From NCBI RefSeq assembly GCF_009727055.1, contig NC_052350.1, positions 33,938,172 through 34,002,171 on the forward strand: 64,000 nucleotides of DNA. The letters are read 5' to 3'. The notes beneath the pieces are model-generated. The model saw nothing but the letters and a program-made list of their open reading frames with translations. It searched no databases and was not told where the DNA came from. Made by a program: the position numbers and the translations under genes. The stretch comes from Benincasa hispida (lineage: Eukaryota > Streptophyta > Magnoliopsida > Cucurbitales > Cucurbitaceae). Below are positions 12,001-24,000 of the stretch, in pieces (within the stretch, counting starts at the first letter, position 1; every line of letters starts with the position of its first letter).

Positions 12001-15000
12001 CAGGCTGCTATTATGAAGCTGCTCTGCCTTATTTTAATTAAATCGGGCTCATTATGGGTGGAGGCGTATGTTTTGTGTGGGCGGTCTTTGTGGGCTGTTC
12101 GATGTGAGGCTGGGAGGTCTTGGTGCTTGAGGGCTATCTTGCGTTGTAGGGATAGATTCAAACATCTGGTTCATTTGATGGTGAGTGATGGAAGGTCATG
12201 TTTTGTTTGGTGGGATCCTTGGTTGCCGGGGGTACGATTATGGATTCATATGGGTCTACGGTGGTAGTATGGAGGCGCGGTTGTTGGAGTTTATGGATGG
12301 TGAGGGAGGTTGGAGATGGCCTATAGTGTCACGGGAGTTGCTTGAGATCTGGGGTCTTATTCAGGCAGTGGGGCCTAGGGTGAGGGGGGAGGATTATTGG
12401 GTTTGGATGCTAGGTGCTAGTGGTCGATTTTCTATCACTAGTGCATGGGAGAGTTTGTGCCCTCGTCGTCCTAAGGTGTCTTGGGCAAGTCTTTTGTGGT
12501 CTGGGGTTGGTATTTCCCGTCACTCCTTTTGTGCGTAGTTAGCTGTGAGGGACAGGTTGGGTACGCGTTATTGGTTGAGGAGTTGGGGTGTGTTGTCAGA
12601 GGGGGTATCTTCTATGTGGGGGAAATGTGGAGTCACAAGATCATCTATTTTTTTAGTGTGGGTTTGGGAGAGAGGTGTGGTCAGGTATGTTGCATCAGTT
12701 GGGTTCGATTCATCGGGTGGCGAGTTGGGTTGTCGAGTTGAGTTGGTTATGCTGAGTGGGGTCAGGTAAGGGAGTGCGTAGTAAGCTGTTCCGTGTCTTA
12801 TGATGTGTTTCCATCTACTTCATTTGGCATGAGCGTAATCGCCGGCTTCATGTGGGTAGACCGAGGACGGTGTCTACTCTGTTTCAACTTATGATCTTTA
12901 CGATTCGTGCTCGTGCTGCTACCTGACGGGTTGATCTTTTTGGTCTTATCTAGTGCGTTTACGGATGTTTTTCCTCTTTTCGTACTTGTCGATGTTCTTT
13001 GTTTGGCTGTTGGCCCCAGGTGGTGGGGTTATGTTTCCTTTTCTCTGTTTTTCTCCCAGGTGGATGGTGTTGTTTACGTTTGTTTCGGCTTTGTTTCGGT
13101 CAAGTCCTGTCTTTGCTTGTGCTTTGTTGCTTTGATGACTTGATCCCGGGCTGTGAGATCCCCCTTGTTGTATAATAATCACCTATTCTAAAAAAAAATA
13201 ATAATAATAAATCAAATAAACAAAACTTTTAATCGGGGTCCCCTAAAAACATTTACGAAGAAAATTTTCAAAACAATAAAATATTATGTCTGACAATAAA
13301 TTCAAATTTCCAAATCACTCACAGGTCTATTTCTGTTATTGCCTGAAAAACATAAAGGAAGAAAGGATGAGCGTAATAATACCCAATAAGTGACCCATTA
13401 CTGGACCCTCTAGGTAACATGTTAACCCTTCTATCTAGGCAATAGTGTATACCTATAACATATCAGTCGTAGTGATCACGAATGGTCACATATCAGTTCT
13501 AGTGATCCTGAAGGGTCACATATCAGTCATAAACGTGATCCTAAAAGATCACATATCAGTCAAAAGCGTGTAACCAGAAGGTACACTTATTAGTCGTAGG
13601 TGCAGTCTCGAGGGAGTACTCATCGGTCATAGGTGTGTATCTCGAAGGTACACGTATCAATCGTAGATGCGGTCCCGAAGGAGCACACATCAGTTATAGG
13701 CGTGTATCCTGTAAGTACACAAACAGTCATAAATGTGCACATAAAGTCATAAGTGTGGACTCGAAGGAACACACAATCAGTCGTAAAGTGTACATTGTCC
13801 ATATAAAAAGGTTAACAGGTACCATGTATACTTAGCATGCATCAGTTCACATATAAATCTTTTATCATAATCACAGTCGCTTAACTTAGGAAAAATTTAT
13901 TAGAACGCCCTCAGTCATCATAGCATAACATCATAGTCAAAACAGTTCATATCATTAAATCAAACAGTTTAATCATCATCATGTGGTAGGGATGGCTGGT
14001 TCCAAGGCGAACCAATAGTAAGACACCTCAATTAAGTTCGAATTTTATCCAAATCAACTATCTTGTATTAACTTGAACCAAACCTGAAACAAGAGCTAAA
14101 ATTAATGTAATACCCTTATGGTCAAATTTGGATCACAATTTATCTCAAAGGCATCCAAGAAACTTACCCGACTTGAGGCTTAATCCCAACACCACCTTCA
14201 AACTTGCCCTCAGCACAATTCTAAGTCCAACATCGTAATTTGCATGTTTGAACTCAAAACTACAGCATTATATCTCAGTCCAAAAAGATCCCAAATTTTG
14301 ATACTTACTCACAAACACCTAAACCGTTTCGTAGCACCTGGCAAATAACACGATAACGACCTTCAAGCCTCAAATCTAAAAACCAAACACAACGGTGTCA
14401 AAAATCAACGCCAATCCTCCGTGAGTATTTAAGATTCAAACCAGAAATCTAAGAAACTTAACAAGGCCTTACTCAAACCCGACTTTTCAGCGAAAATAGG
14501 GTAGGCGCTGATTGTCACCGAGCAACCATGATGGCGGTGCCGGACCAATGCGGCTGCAGGCGACGCTGTGGTGTGGCAGGCGAACGATGAAGCGGCGTAG
14601 TGGAAAACGGGCGGTGTGAGACACGGCGGCGCTGCCCAGGTCCTGTGGTCATAGATCTGGATGCGAGGAAGGGATCTCGGTGTGGCTCTAGCATCGACAG
14701 ATATGAGAGGACGACGGGCTTGGTTGAACATGGCGGGCTTGGTCCCAACCCAATTCCTTTTCCCTTCTAAAAATCCCAATTTCTTTTAAATTCCAAAATC
14801 TTAATTCTTTTTCCTTTCCTCTACTTATTTGCATAGATATGTGTATATATATATAGATCCATATATGTATATCCATATATGTCCATATATATATCCACAT
14901 ATATATATATATATATAATTTATTTCCCTCTTAAATTCCAAATCCAAATTAAATTCCTTCCAAAAATTCAAATCTCCCAAATCTTTTCTAAAATTTCCTT

Positions 15001-18000
15001 CCAACATATTTTAAAACTTCCACCGCTTAATAAAAATCGAATTCTCTTATTATAATAATCCAATTTTAACTGCAAGCCAAATGCATTTCCAATTAATTCA
15101 AAATAATTATATAAAAATTGATTTAGTAAATTATTTAAATCTTGAATTCCAATCCATTTATCCAGATAATTCAAAATAAATTAATGAAAATTCAAGGTGT
15201 TACACTCAATGTCGATCAATTGACAGTTTCCATTGTGGAAGTTCTTGCTACTTTTCCTTCATCATATCATGGGCAACAAGGTTGTGTTGCATACATGTGA
15301 GATTAAAATGAAATTAACTTTCTACACCATGAGGAGTCGAACAGAAATGTCTATTTTAGATTATTCCTGTCTATCCTCTTTATCATGCATATTCATTATA
15401 CGTCTAGGTAACCATCATTTTATATTTCAGTCTTACATCTTTACTTTAGGCAAGTAACATGTCAATTTATATTTTGACTGGTTTGGAGGTGAATAATTCA
15501 GGAGTGGCTTGAAAAGCATGGTCCTTTTGATGCTGTAATTGATGGTGCCAATGTTGGTCTTCTTAGTCAGCATTTCAGCTTTATCCAGGTGATATATCTT
15601 CTCAATAAACTCATACACAATGAGTTTCTTAGAGAGAGTACTTTTCTATGTCTGTTGTGATTGGTACTTAAATGCTATCTTCTAATTGCAGCTCAAGAGG
15701 GTTGTATATCTAATGCGTCAACTGAGCCCTACAAAGAGAATGCCACTCATAATTTTGCATAGAAGTCGTGTTACTGGAGGTCCTGCACAGAATCCTAATA
15801 ATAAGAAATTAATAGAGACATGGAAAAATTGCGGTGCGCTCTATACTACTCCTCCTGGGTCCAATGATGACTGGTATTCATCTTTCTTGCAATAATCGAG
15901 TTATTTGCTTGAATATTTAAAAACATCTCAAGGTTTCACTAATAGCATGAGCTCAAGATTTTTGTTAGTGTGAATAACATGGAAAAGCTAAGTACCCTTT
16001 ATGACGGTTATATACCTCATTTTTGTGTACAGTCACATCACATCATTATTTGTTTTATTCACTGTCCGCGATTTAAGGAATTTAATTATCCCATCCTTAG
16101 GACTAAATGGTGATTACTAGGAATTCAAACCATCAGTGTATTTTGGATGGTATGTCCCGCGAAGAGGATGAAACAGCAGACCTCCTATTATAATGCAAAT
16201 GCATAAAGCAACCCATGGCTATTCTTTTTGTCTCCTACAGGTACTGGTTATATGCTGCTGTACGCTCTAAATGTTTGCTACTGACGAATGATGAAATGAG
16301 GGACCACTTGTTTCAATTGCTTGGGAATAGCTTTTTCCCCCAGTGGAAGGAAAAGCATCAGGTATGCTCGTCATTCTCTCCCTCCTCTTTCCATAGGCAT
16401 GACATATTGCTCTCTCACACATGTATGTGCAAGTATGGTATCATATCAACTGTTTTTCAAAAACAATCTTTAGAGAAATGGGGGAAATATGGACTCAGTA
16501 CGCGGGTCTAATTTGGATCTTCTCTTGAGGTTTGTTGGGCCTTCAATTGTGAATACGTATGCTAGGAGGGGTAATAAGGGAAAAGGCATAAAGACCAATA
16601 GTTAGTGGGACGTGGGAAGGTTGGTATGTATGGGTAGTCAAGTAGTAGGGTATTTTGGCAATATATTCGTGTTTCTAGGTTGTCCAACCTAAGCATAGGT
16701 CAATTGGTTTAGACATGGACCTTCAACCAAGACGCGAGAGGTTTGAATTCCCCTTCTCGAAATGTTGTTGAACTAAAAAAAATAGTGTTTCGAGGATGAA
16801 GAGTTTACTAGCCCATGTTAGGTTCATGTTTCCTTATGCTGTATTCATTGCTTTATTTCAGTATAATCAAGAGTAAGGTTGAATTCTTGCATACTTTTGG
16901 ATACTTTCCATTCGGTTTATGATGTTTGGTGTGGAAGTAGACAAGAAAAATGGGCATGTTTTTTGAAATTGTTGAGCTTTTCAGATTAGGACTCTTATTT
17001 TGGATGTTATATTGAGGTTTTGAATGTACTAGGTGCTAATAGGCAAAAAAAAAAAAAAAAAAAAAGCTCTCCCCTCCTCCACGCCCTCCCTTCTCACCAC
17101 CCCACTAGAGCTCACCATGCCCTCCCTAACCTTCCCTCCTCCTGACCGCCTCTCTCACCCCTCTCCTTCTAACCTTCTTTCGGCTCCTATCCGTCCACCG
17201 GTCTCCTCTCTCACTCTGTTTCTGCCCTGTTTCCAACCATGGCTTCTTTCTCTTGCCGCATCCTTGACCACGCCTTCCATATGGAGCAAGAAGGATCGAA
17301 CTTCCTTTTAAAAGACAAAAAAAAAGGGCAGTCCATTCTTCTCTCCTTAACCTCAGTTAAATGGCTTCTTGAGAGCTTTCGCGGACTATTATATGGTTCC
17401 ACCTTTGAGTTTTTCCTTCTAAAGGAAAGAGTTGATCAAAGCTTCATGAGGCTTGTCAAATTTCGTGCAAAGGAGAATTGGTTTGTAGAATGTGTTGTTT
17501 GGCCAATCACAGGAGGAAAAAGGAACATCCACATCCCGTTCGGCAACGAAAAAGCAGGATGACAAGACTTTAAGGAGATGATTGATAGCTGCATCCAATA
17601 CTTCAGAAAATCCCCTGTTTTCCAGGTTAGTTCTTCTTCACCTCCTCCCTCTCCTAAACATAGACCAGTCGGTCGTACCAGCCCCACTCCACCTCCCTGT
17701 GGGAACTCTGCCCTCCCACCCTCCCCTACTCCACATGTGAAGAAATAGAGCAACCCTGCTTTCTGGTTAAAGAAGAATGATGATGTCTGGCCTGAAAATT
17801 TTTGTAATCTTTGGCTTATTTCAAGATTTATGGCATCAAATGGGTGGAAGGAAATTGCGGTAGAACTAAGCAAGTGTCTAGGCATCAATGTCATCATTAA
17901 TCCTCTGTTTGCAAACAAAGCTCTCATCAAACTAAGCCAAGGAAACCTCAACGAAAAAGTGCCAATTCAGGGTAAATGGACTAAGTTTGGCCCTTTTCAT

Positions 18001-21000
18001 CTTCATCTGGAAAAATGGAATTCATTTAGTCATGGAAGGCCCTCAGTAATGCAAGGTTATGGGGGTTGGATCACAATAAAAAACCTTCCCTTAGATTATT
18101 GGTGTAGGAAAACTTTCGAGGCAATTGGGGCTTATTTTGGTGGTTTAATTGCAATTGCATCAGAAACTCTTAATCTCAGCAACTGTTTAGAAGCGAAAAT
18201 TCAAGTCAGGAAGAATTTATGTGGATTCATGCCAGCCACCATTGAAATTAAGGATGATATTCATGGAAGTTTTTACTTAAACTTCGGTGATGTTGCTTAC
18301 TGTCATCAGCCTTCAAAACTACCCCCTAAAGTCTTGTTTAAAGATTTCTCCAACCCAATAGACCTAGTTCGGTTACAAGATGTTCTAAAGGATGAAGATG
18401 CCTCCTCCCAATTTGATTTAATTGAATTATCCAATTGGTCTTTCCTATTGTCAAATAAATCCAAACCTAAGTTCTCACGAAGTCCAAGTGCAAAAGCAGA
18501 AAAGATGAAAGAAATCCAAAAACCACAAACTTCAAATAACAATCTTGGAGAAATAAGGGAAGTCGAAAAGCCAACTTGTGTTTTTATTGAGGCTGACGAA
18601 GCAAATTAGTTAATTTTGGAAGCTGAAAAGTACCCCCCCGCCTTCTGAAAAGGCTTTTTTTAATTAAAAGGAAGTCGAAAAGCCCCCCTTGCAGCTGCAG
18701 CCATCCGAAAGGTCCTTTGGCATTCTAAAGGAAACCGAAAAGCCCCCTGAATTAATTGCTGCTCCAGATAAGGCACCTTGTTTAAATTTGAAAACCCCTC
18801 GTGTTCCAATGTTAGATATTAATTCATCTGCTGCCATTAAGATGAAAGAGAAAGAAGTTCTAGCCACTACCTCCCCTGTTGAATCTGAAAAGCCACCTGT
18901 GCCAAAAAGAAAAAAGAAAGCAAAATTTTGTGTCTCTTGCAATGTGGTGCTCCCTTCAGTTTCTTCCTTAGTTGAGCATGTCTTAGCCAAGCCCGAAACC
19001 CAAGCTACCCATCAGCTTTCCTCTTCCCCTGTTCTCTGCCTCAGTACCTCTCCCCTTCTCTCCCTTGCTTTACCAGATCACTCGACCTCCCTACCTTCAC
19101 TACCCTCAAACATTCGATCCCCTCCTTGTCCTGCCCTCCCCTGTCCTAACAGAGCAACCTTTACCACTGTCTCTGCATCCTCCAAGCATCCTCATCCTCC
19201 CCTAAATACTAAACCAGCCCTTAAACCTTGCAAAGCACACTAGAAACGGCTAAACAGAGCCCGCCACCCCTCTTGCCTCTTCAAAACTTTTCCCAAACAC
19301 TTTATCAGAAGAAAGCACCTGAGGGAACACCCCAAAAGCCTTGAACTCACCCTCAACTCAGTCTCCAACCAGCTCCAAGAAGCTAGAATCCCTTCTTTCC
19401 CAAAGCAGCCTTTTAATTCCAGGTCAGATTATCCATCTTCTCTTCCCCCTTCCAACCCGACTGGACCACTACCGAAAGAAATCCCCATTTTCACCCCTAA
19501 ACCTCAATCAATCATTGAGAGGGATTGCCCTCCTGACTCCCCTTTTAGTATCAGTACAGAGTAAAACGATTGGTTCATCAATTTAGAAGATCATGATGAG
19601 CCAATTCCGGAAATATCCCTGCTTGCTGACCTAACTACCCTGTTTAAAATAGGGGAGGACCTTACTGTCGAGACAAAAACCCCCAACCCTGCCCATCCAG
19701 CCCCCCCTTCAACCCCTTCTGACCTTCTAGCACATCTACTGAGTGACGACTGCAACCTATTATTAGACTAATCATTGGTTGGCATTGATCACTGTTCTCG
19801 AAAAGATGAAGATAGTATCTTGGAACACCAGAGGTCTCAAAGACATTAATAAAAGATTGGCCCTTAAACGATTCTTAAAGAAAATTAACCCTTCAATAGT
19901 GCTAATTCAAGAATCCAAGAAGGAAAATTTTGAGGCAAGTTTCATTAAATCTGTATGGAGTTCTAAAGATGTTGATTGGGAATTCGTTGAATCTTTTGGT
20001 GCTTCTAGCGGGCTGTTAACAATGTGGGACACAAGTTTGATTTCAGTAATAGAAACCCTCAAAGGTGGTTACTCCCTTTCAATTAAATGCAACACTACTT
20101 GTAAAAAGACTTGTTGGGTCACTAATGTATATGGGCCAACCGATTACAAACAAAAGAAAATTTGTGTGGGAAGAACTACTTTCCTTGGTAGCTTATTGTG
20201 AAGAGGCATGGTGTATGGGTGGCGATTTTAATATCACAAAATGGGCACACAAAAGATTCCCCTTGGGTAGAAGCACTAGAGGCATGAGAAAGTTTAATAA
20301 GTTCATTGAGCAAGCAAAACTCATGGAAATCCGGTTGAGTAATGGAAAGTTTATGTGGTCAAGGGAAGGCATCACTGTTTCAAGATCCTTACTAGACCGC
20401 TTCTTCATATCAAAAGGTTGGGATGAGTTATTTGAAAATTCTAGAATAAATAGACAAGCCTGGATTTTTTCAGACCATTACCTAATATTATTAGAAGCCG
20501 ACTCATTTAGTTGGGGTCCTTCACCGTTCAGGTTTTGTAATAGTTGGCTACTCAACAAAGACTGCACCCAAATTATAGAGAAAGCATGGTTTGACAACAA
20601 AGTACACATTTGGGCTAGGTTTGTACTAAATTAGAAGCTGAAAGAAGTGAAAACAGCAGTAAAACAGTGGCATCACAGCAATAAGGAAGAATTAAAACAA
20701 AAAAAGGAGAGGCTGCTAGCAGAAATAGAAAATTGGGATACACTTGCTGAGATTTCCCCCCTTTCCAGCATTGATTATGCAGCTTGGTTTTCTTCAAAAT
20801 CAGAACTAATGGCCTTATATAGGTTGGAAGAAATTAACCTATTGCAGAAGAGTAAATTAAACTGGCTCAAGCAGGGAGATGAGAATACAAGCTTTTTTCA
20901 CAGATTCTTAGCAGCAAAAAAGAGGAGAAATTTTATAAACGAGTTAGTTGATGAGCAAGGGGTCCCAACAAAGTCGAGTGCAGAATTTGAAAGCCTAGTA

Positions 21001-24000
21001 CTCAACTTTTACAGCAGTCTTTATCTAAAATCTCCAGGGCAGAGGCATCTCCCTTTAAATCTAGACTGGCCTTGTGTGAACTCGAATCAGAATCTTCTCC
21101 TGCAAAATAATTTTTCAGCCACAAAAATTCTCTCTGCCATAAAAACCCTTGGCAAAAGCAAAGTCCCAGGCCCCGATGGCTTCACCACAAAATTTTTGTT
21201 GAAATTTTGGTCTATTCTAAAGACAAGCTTCCAAGATACCTTTAATGACTTCTACAAGAATGGCAAGATCAATGCGTGTATGAAAGAGAACTTCATTTGC
21301 TTAATTCAAAAGAAGAAAATAGCAATCAAGGTAAGTGATTATAGATCCATTAGCTTAACCTCATTAATCTACAAAGTCATTGCTAAGGTGTTAGTTGAGA
21401 GATTGAAAAGGGTAATGTCTAGCATCATTGCTCCCTCCCAATGTGCTTTCATAGAAAGAATGCAAATTTTGGATCCCATACCTATAGCCAATGAAGTGGT
21501 GGAAGAGTGTAGAGCAAAAAAGAAAAAGGGTTAGATCCTTAAATTTGATATGAAGAAAGCCTTCGACCGAGTGGATTGGGATTTTCTAGAAAAAGTGCTT
21601 CAGGCCAAGAACTTCAATCAGAAATGGATAGAATGGATCTTGGGATGTGTCAAAAATCCACTTTACTCGGTCTTCATTAACGGGAGACCAAAGGGAAGAG
21701 TGCCCGCTTCAAGAGGGCTAAGACAAGGTGATCATCTCTCCCCTTTTCTTTATCTTCTAGTCAGCGAAGTTTTGAGTGCATTAATTTCCAGACTCAACCA
21801 ATTCGGCATCATTGAAGGTTTTTTAGTAGGCAAAGAGCAAGTTCAAGTCTCCATACTCCAATTTGCGGATGATACCTTATTGTTTTGCAGATATGACAGT
21901 ACTATGCTGTCAAAACTTAAGCATACAGTGGAGCTTTTTGAATGGTGTTCAGGGCAGAAGGTAAATTGGGATAAATCAGCCCTCTATGGCATTAATGTGG
22001 ATGATAGTGAGCTCTATACTACAACAACTTCTTTGAATGTTTCGGCTGACCACCTCCCTTTCTATTATCTAGGGTTGCCTCTAGGGGGCTACCCGAAAAG
22101 AGCCTCCTTTTGGCAGTCAGTCCTAGACAAAGTACAAGGTAAACTTGACAAATGGAGAAGATTCAATTTATCTAGGGGTGGAAGAGCCACTCTTTGCACC
22201 TCAGTCCTTTCAAACCTTCCAACCCATTACTTGGCCACCTTCCTTATGCCCGAAGGGGTAGCAACTAAAATGGAAAGATTAGTACGAAGCTTCTTTTGGG
22301 AAGGCAATAAAGGCAGCAAGCAAAATCACTTAGTTAAATAGGAATTGGTTTAAAAACCTATAGCAGATGGTGGTCTAGGTCTTGGGGGGCTCAAAGCTAT
22401 GAACATTGCACTCCCTGCTAAATGGGGTTGGAGATTCTTCAATGAGGAAAACTCTCTTTGGGGCAAAGTTGTTAGAAGTATTCGTGGTAAGGATGCTTTT
22501 GATTGGCACACGGCAGGGAAAGGTGGTAGAAGTTTGAAAAGTCCATGGATTAGCATCTCAAAGATATGGCTTAAGGTAGAATCTTTGGCCACTTTCAAAC
22601 TTGTAATGGCAGTCGAATTGCCTTTTGGTTAGACACTTGGGAAGGACCCTCCCCCTTCAGTATCCTTTTTTCTAGCTTATTCAGAATTACCATGCTACCC
22701 AATGGCTCAGTTGCTGATCATTGGGATAATAGCATAGCTTCATGGTCCATTACTTTCCGAAGATCGCTCAAAGATGAAGAAGTGTTGGCCTTCCAAGACT
22801 TGTTGAGGAAAATTGTAAGTAGAAGTCCTCTCTCTTTTGATAAAAGAGTGTGGTCCATCTCAACCACTGGCCAATACATCGTTAAATCCCTCAAAGGCCA
22901 CCTAATACCATTCTCCCCCTTGGAAAAGCCCATCTTCTTGGTTATTTGGAAAACAAAAAGTCCAAGAAGAGTCAACATCCTTATTTGGATTATGCTTTTC
23001 GGTTAGCTGAATGTAGCTGAAGTCCTCCAGAGAAAGCAACCAGCATCCTCCCTTTCTCCCACAGTTTGCCCATTCTGCCTACAACATAGTGAGGACTCCC
23101 TTCACCTGTTCTTTACATGCCCTTATTCAAATTGGTGTTGGAAAAAGCTGCTGTGTTTTTTCAATCTTTCATGGATCTTGTGCAATGATTTCAAAAGTAA
23201 CGTGTTTCAGCTCCTTGCCGGCCCCATTTTTCACAAATCCATCCGTTTGTTATGGTGTAATGTTGTAAAAGCCTTATGGGCAGACCTTTGGTTTGAAAGA
23301 AATCAAAGGATTTTCTATAACAAAGCCACTAGATGCCAAGACTGCTTTGAAGCCGCCATCGTCAAGCCTCCTCCTGGTGCCTCCTTTCCGTGCCTATAGC
23401 CTTTCAGATTTCAACCTCAATTGGGGGGCCTTTACCTCAACCCCTACCATTGGACAGCACTAAACATTTTCAGATTTCCAGATTTCAGCACCACTTATTG
23501 AATTTTTTATATATTTCCACAAGTTTTAGGCCACTGTTTTGGCTTTATCTTTAGTTTTTCACTTTTGATGTTTCTTTAGGCTTTGTCCTCATTTTGTAAT
23601 CTTGTTATTATATCTCCCATCATGGGTTAGAATTGGAGATGATGAGGGTGCTAAGGGAGTGTCAACCTAGTTGAGACGTCTGGATGCATCTCCTAACCCT
23701 TTTACAAGCACTTGTATTTTCGCTTTGCTCTTTGTATAACTCTCTTGTACTTAGAGCATTCGTTCCTCTCTATTTATTAATATAACGAATTGTTTCCTTT
23801 TCAAAAAAAAATTTTGGATGTTATATTCTCATAAACAAGATTTTTCCCATTGGTATACAGTGAAAAGGTAACATTAGAGGAGTTATATTAACGGGGGAGT
23901 GGTTAGAAAAAGAATTTGAAAGTGACCGCCAAGAGAAGAGGATACAAAATTAGCCAAGCCAAGTGTAAAAAAAAAAGAAAAATCTTTTCAACTCCTTCCC

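Larger units (their letters stand above)
9086..12740 (+). pseudogene. LINE ORF2 remnant: endonuclease, reverse transcriptase, zf-RVT region
   Basis: Endonuclease motifs appear as [10 protein letters not shown] (9092 on) and, in a second frame, [10 protein letters not shown] (9495 on) with RRLDRCLTN and NHSSLL. RT starts near 10440 ([12 protein letters not shown]) and continues at 10484-11080 ([23 protein letters not shown]). The catalytic FADD lies at 11189-11200, between the two adapter copies. The thumb-like and zf-RVT-like regions run from 11680 to about 12740 ([30 protein letters not shown]). At least six frame breaks make it non-functional. The segment 11110-11545 contains adapter and chimeric sequence. 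Confidence 0.75.
8141..13205 (+). mobile_element. 5'-truncated L1-type LINE inserted in the solo LTR
   Basis: It carries the end of ORF1, an endonuclease, a reverse transcriptase and a C-terminal zf-RVT-like region in order, and ends at an A-rich AATAATAAT tail. The 12-bp sequence AATAAATCAAAT flanks both ends (8129-8140 and 13206-13217), as expected for target-primed integration. The coding frames are broken by many shifts and stops. The assembly between 11110 and about 11545 is corrupted by adapter sequence and a foreign repeat, so the length is unreliable. Confidence 0.8.
7990..15204 (-). mobile_element. Solo LTR split by a LINE insertion (PRORP intron 1)
   Basis: On the + strand it begins TGTAACGACCCGACTAATCG and ends GGTGTTACA, the same terminal pattern as the LTRs of the element at 27497-35225, whose orientation implies a minus-strand LTR. 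Flanks are CACAA (7985-7989) and CTCAA (15205-15209), a 5-bp target duplication with one mismatch. Removing the LINE at 8141-13205 leaves about 2.15 kb, close to the 2.4-2.5 kb LTRs of the related family. No internal region or second LTR is present, so it is most simply a product of LTR-LTR recombination. It includes an internal minisatellite at 13459-13800. Confidence 0.65.
17014..23810 (+). mobile_element. Near full-length L1-type LINE in PRORP intron 4
   Basis: ATTTTGGATGTTATATT occurs exactly at 16997-17013 and again at 23811-23827, a 17-bp target-site duplication bracketing 6.8 kb. The 3' end is a short A-tract (23803-23810). An internal A-run (17046-17065) lies 30 bp from the 5' boundary. 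ORF1 and ORF2 are recognisable over nearly their whole length with only a handful of lesions, so this copy is younger than the one in intron 1. It lies in the same orientation as PRORP. Confidence 0.85.
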
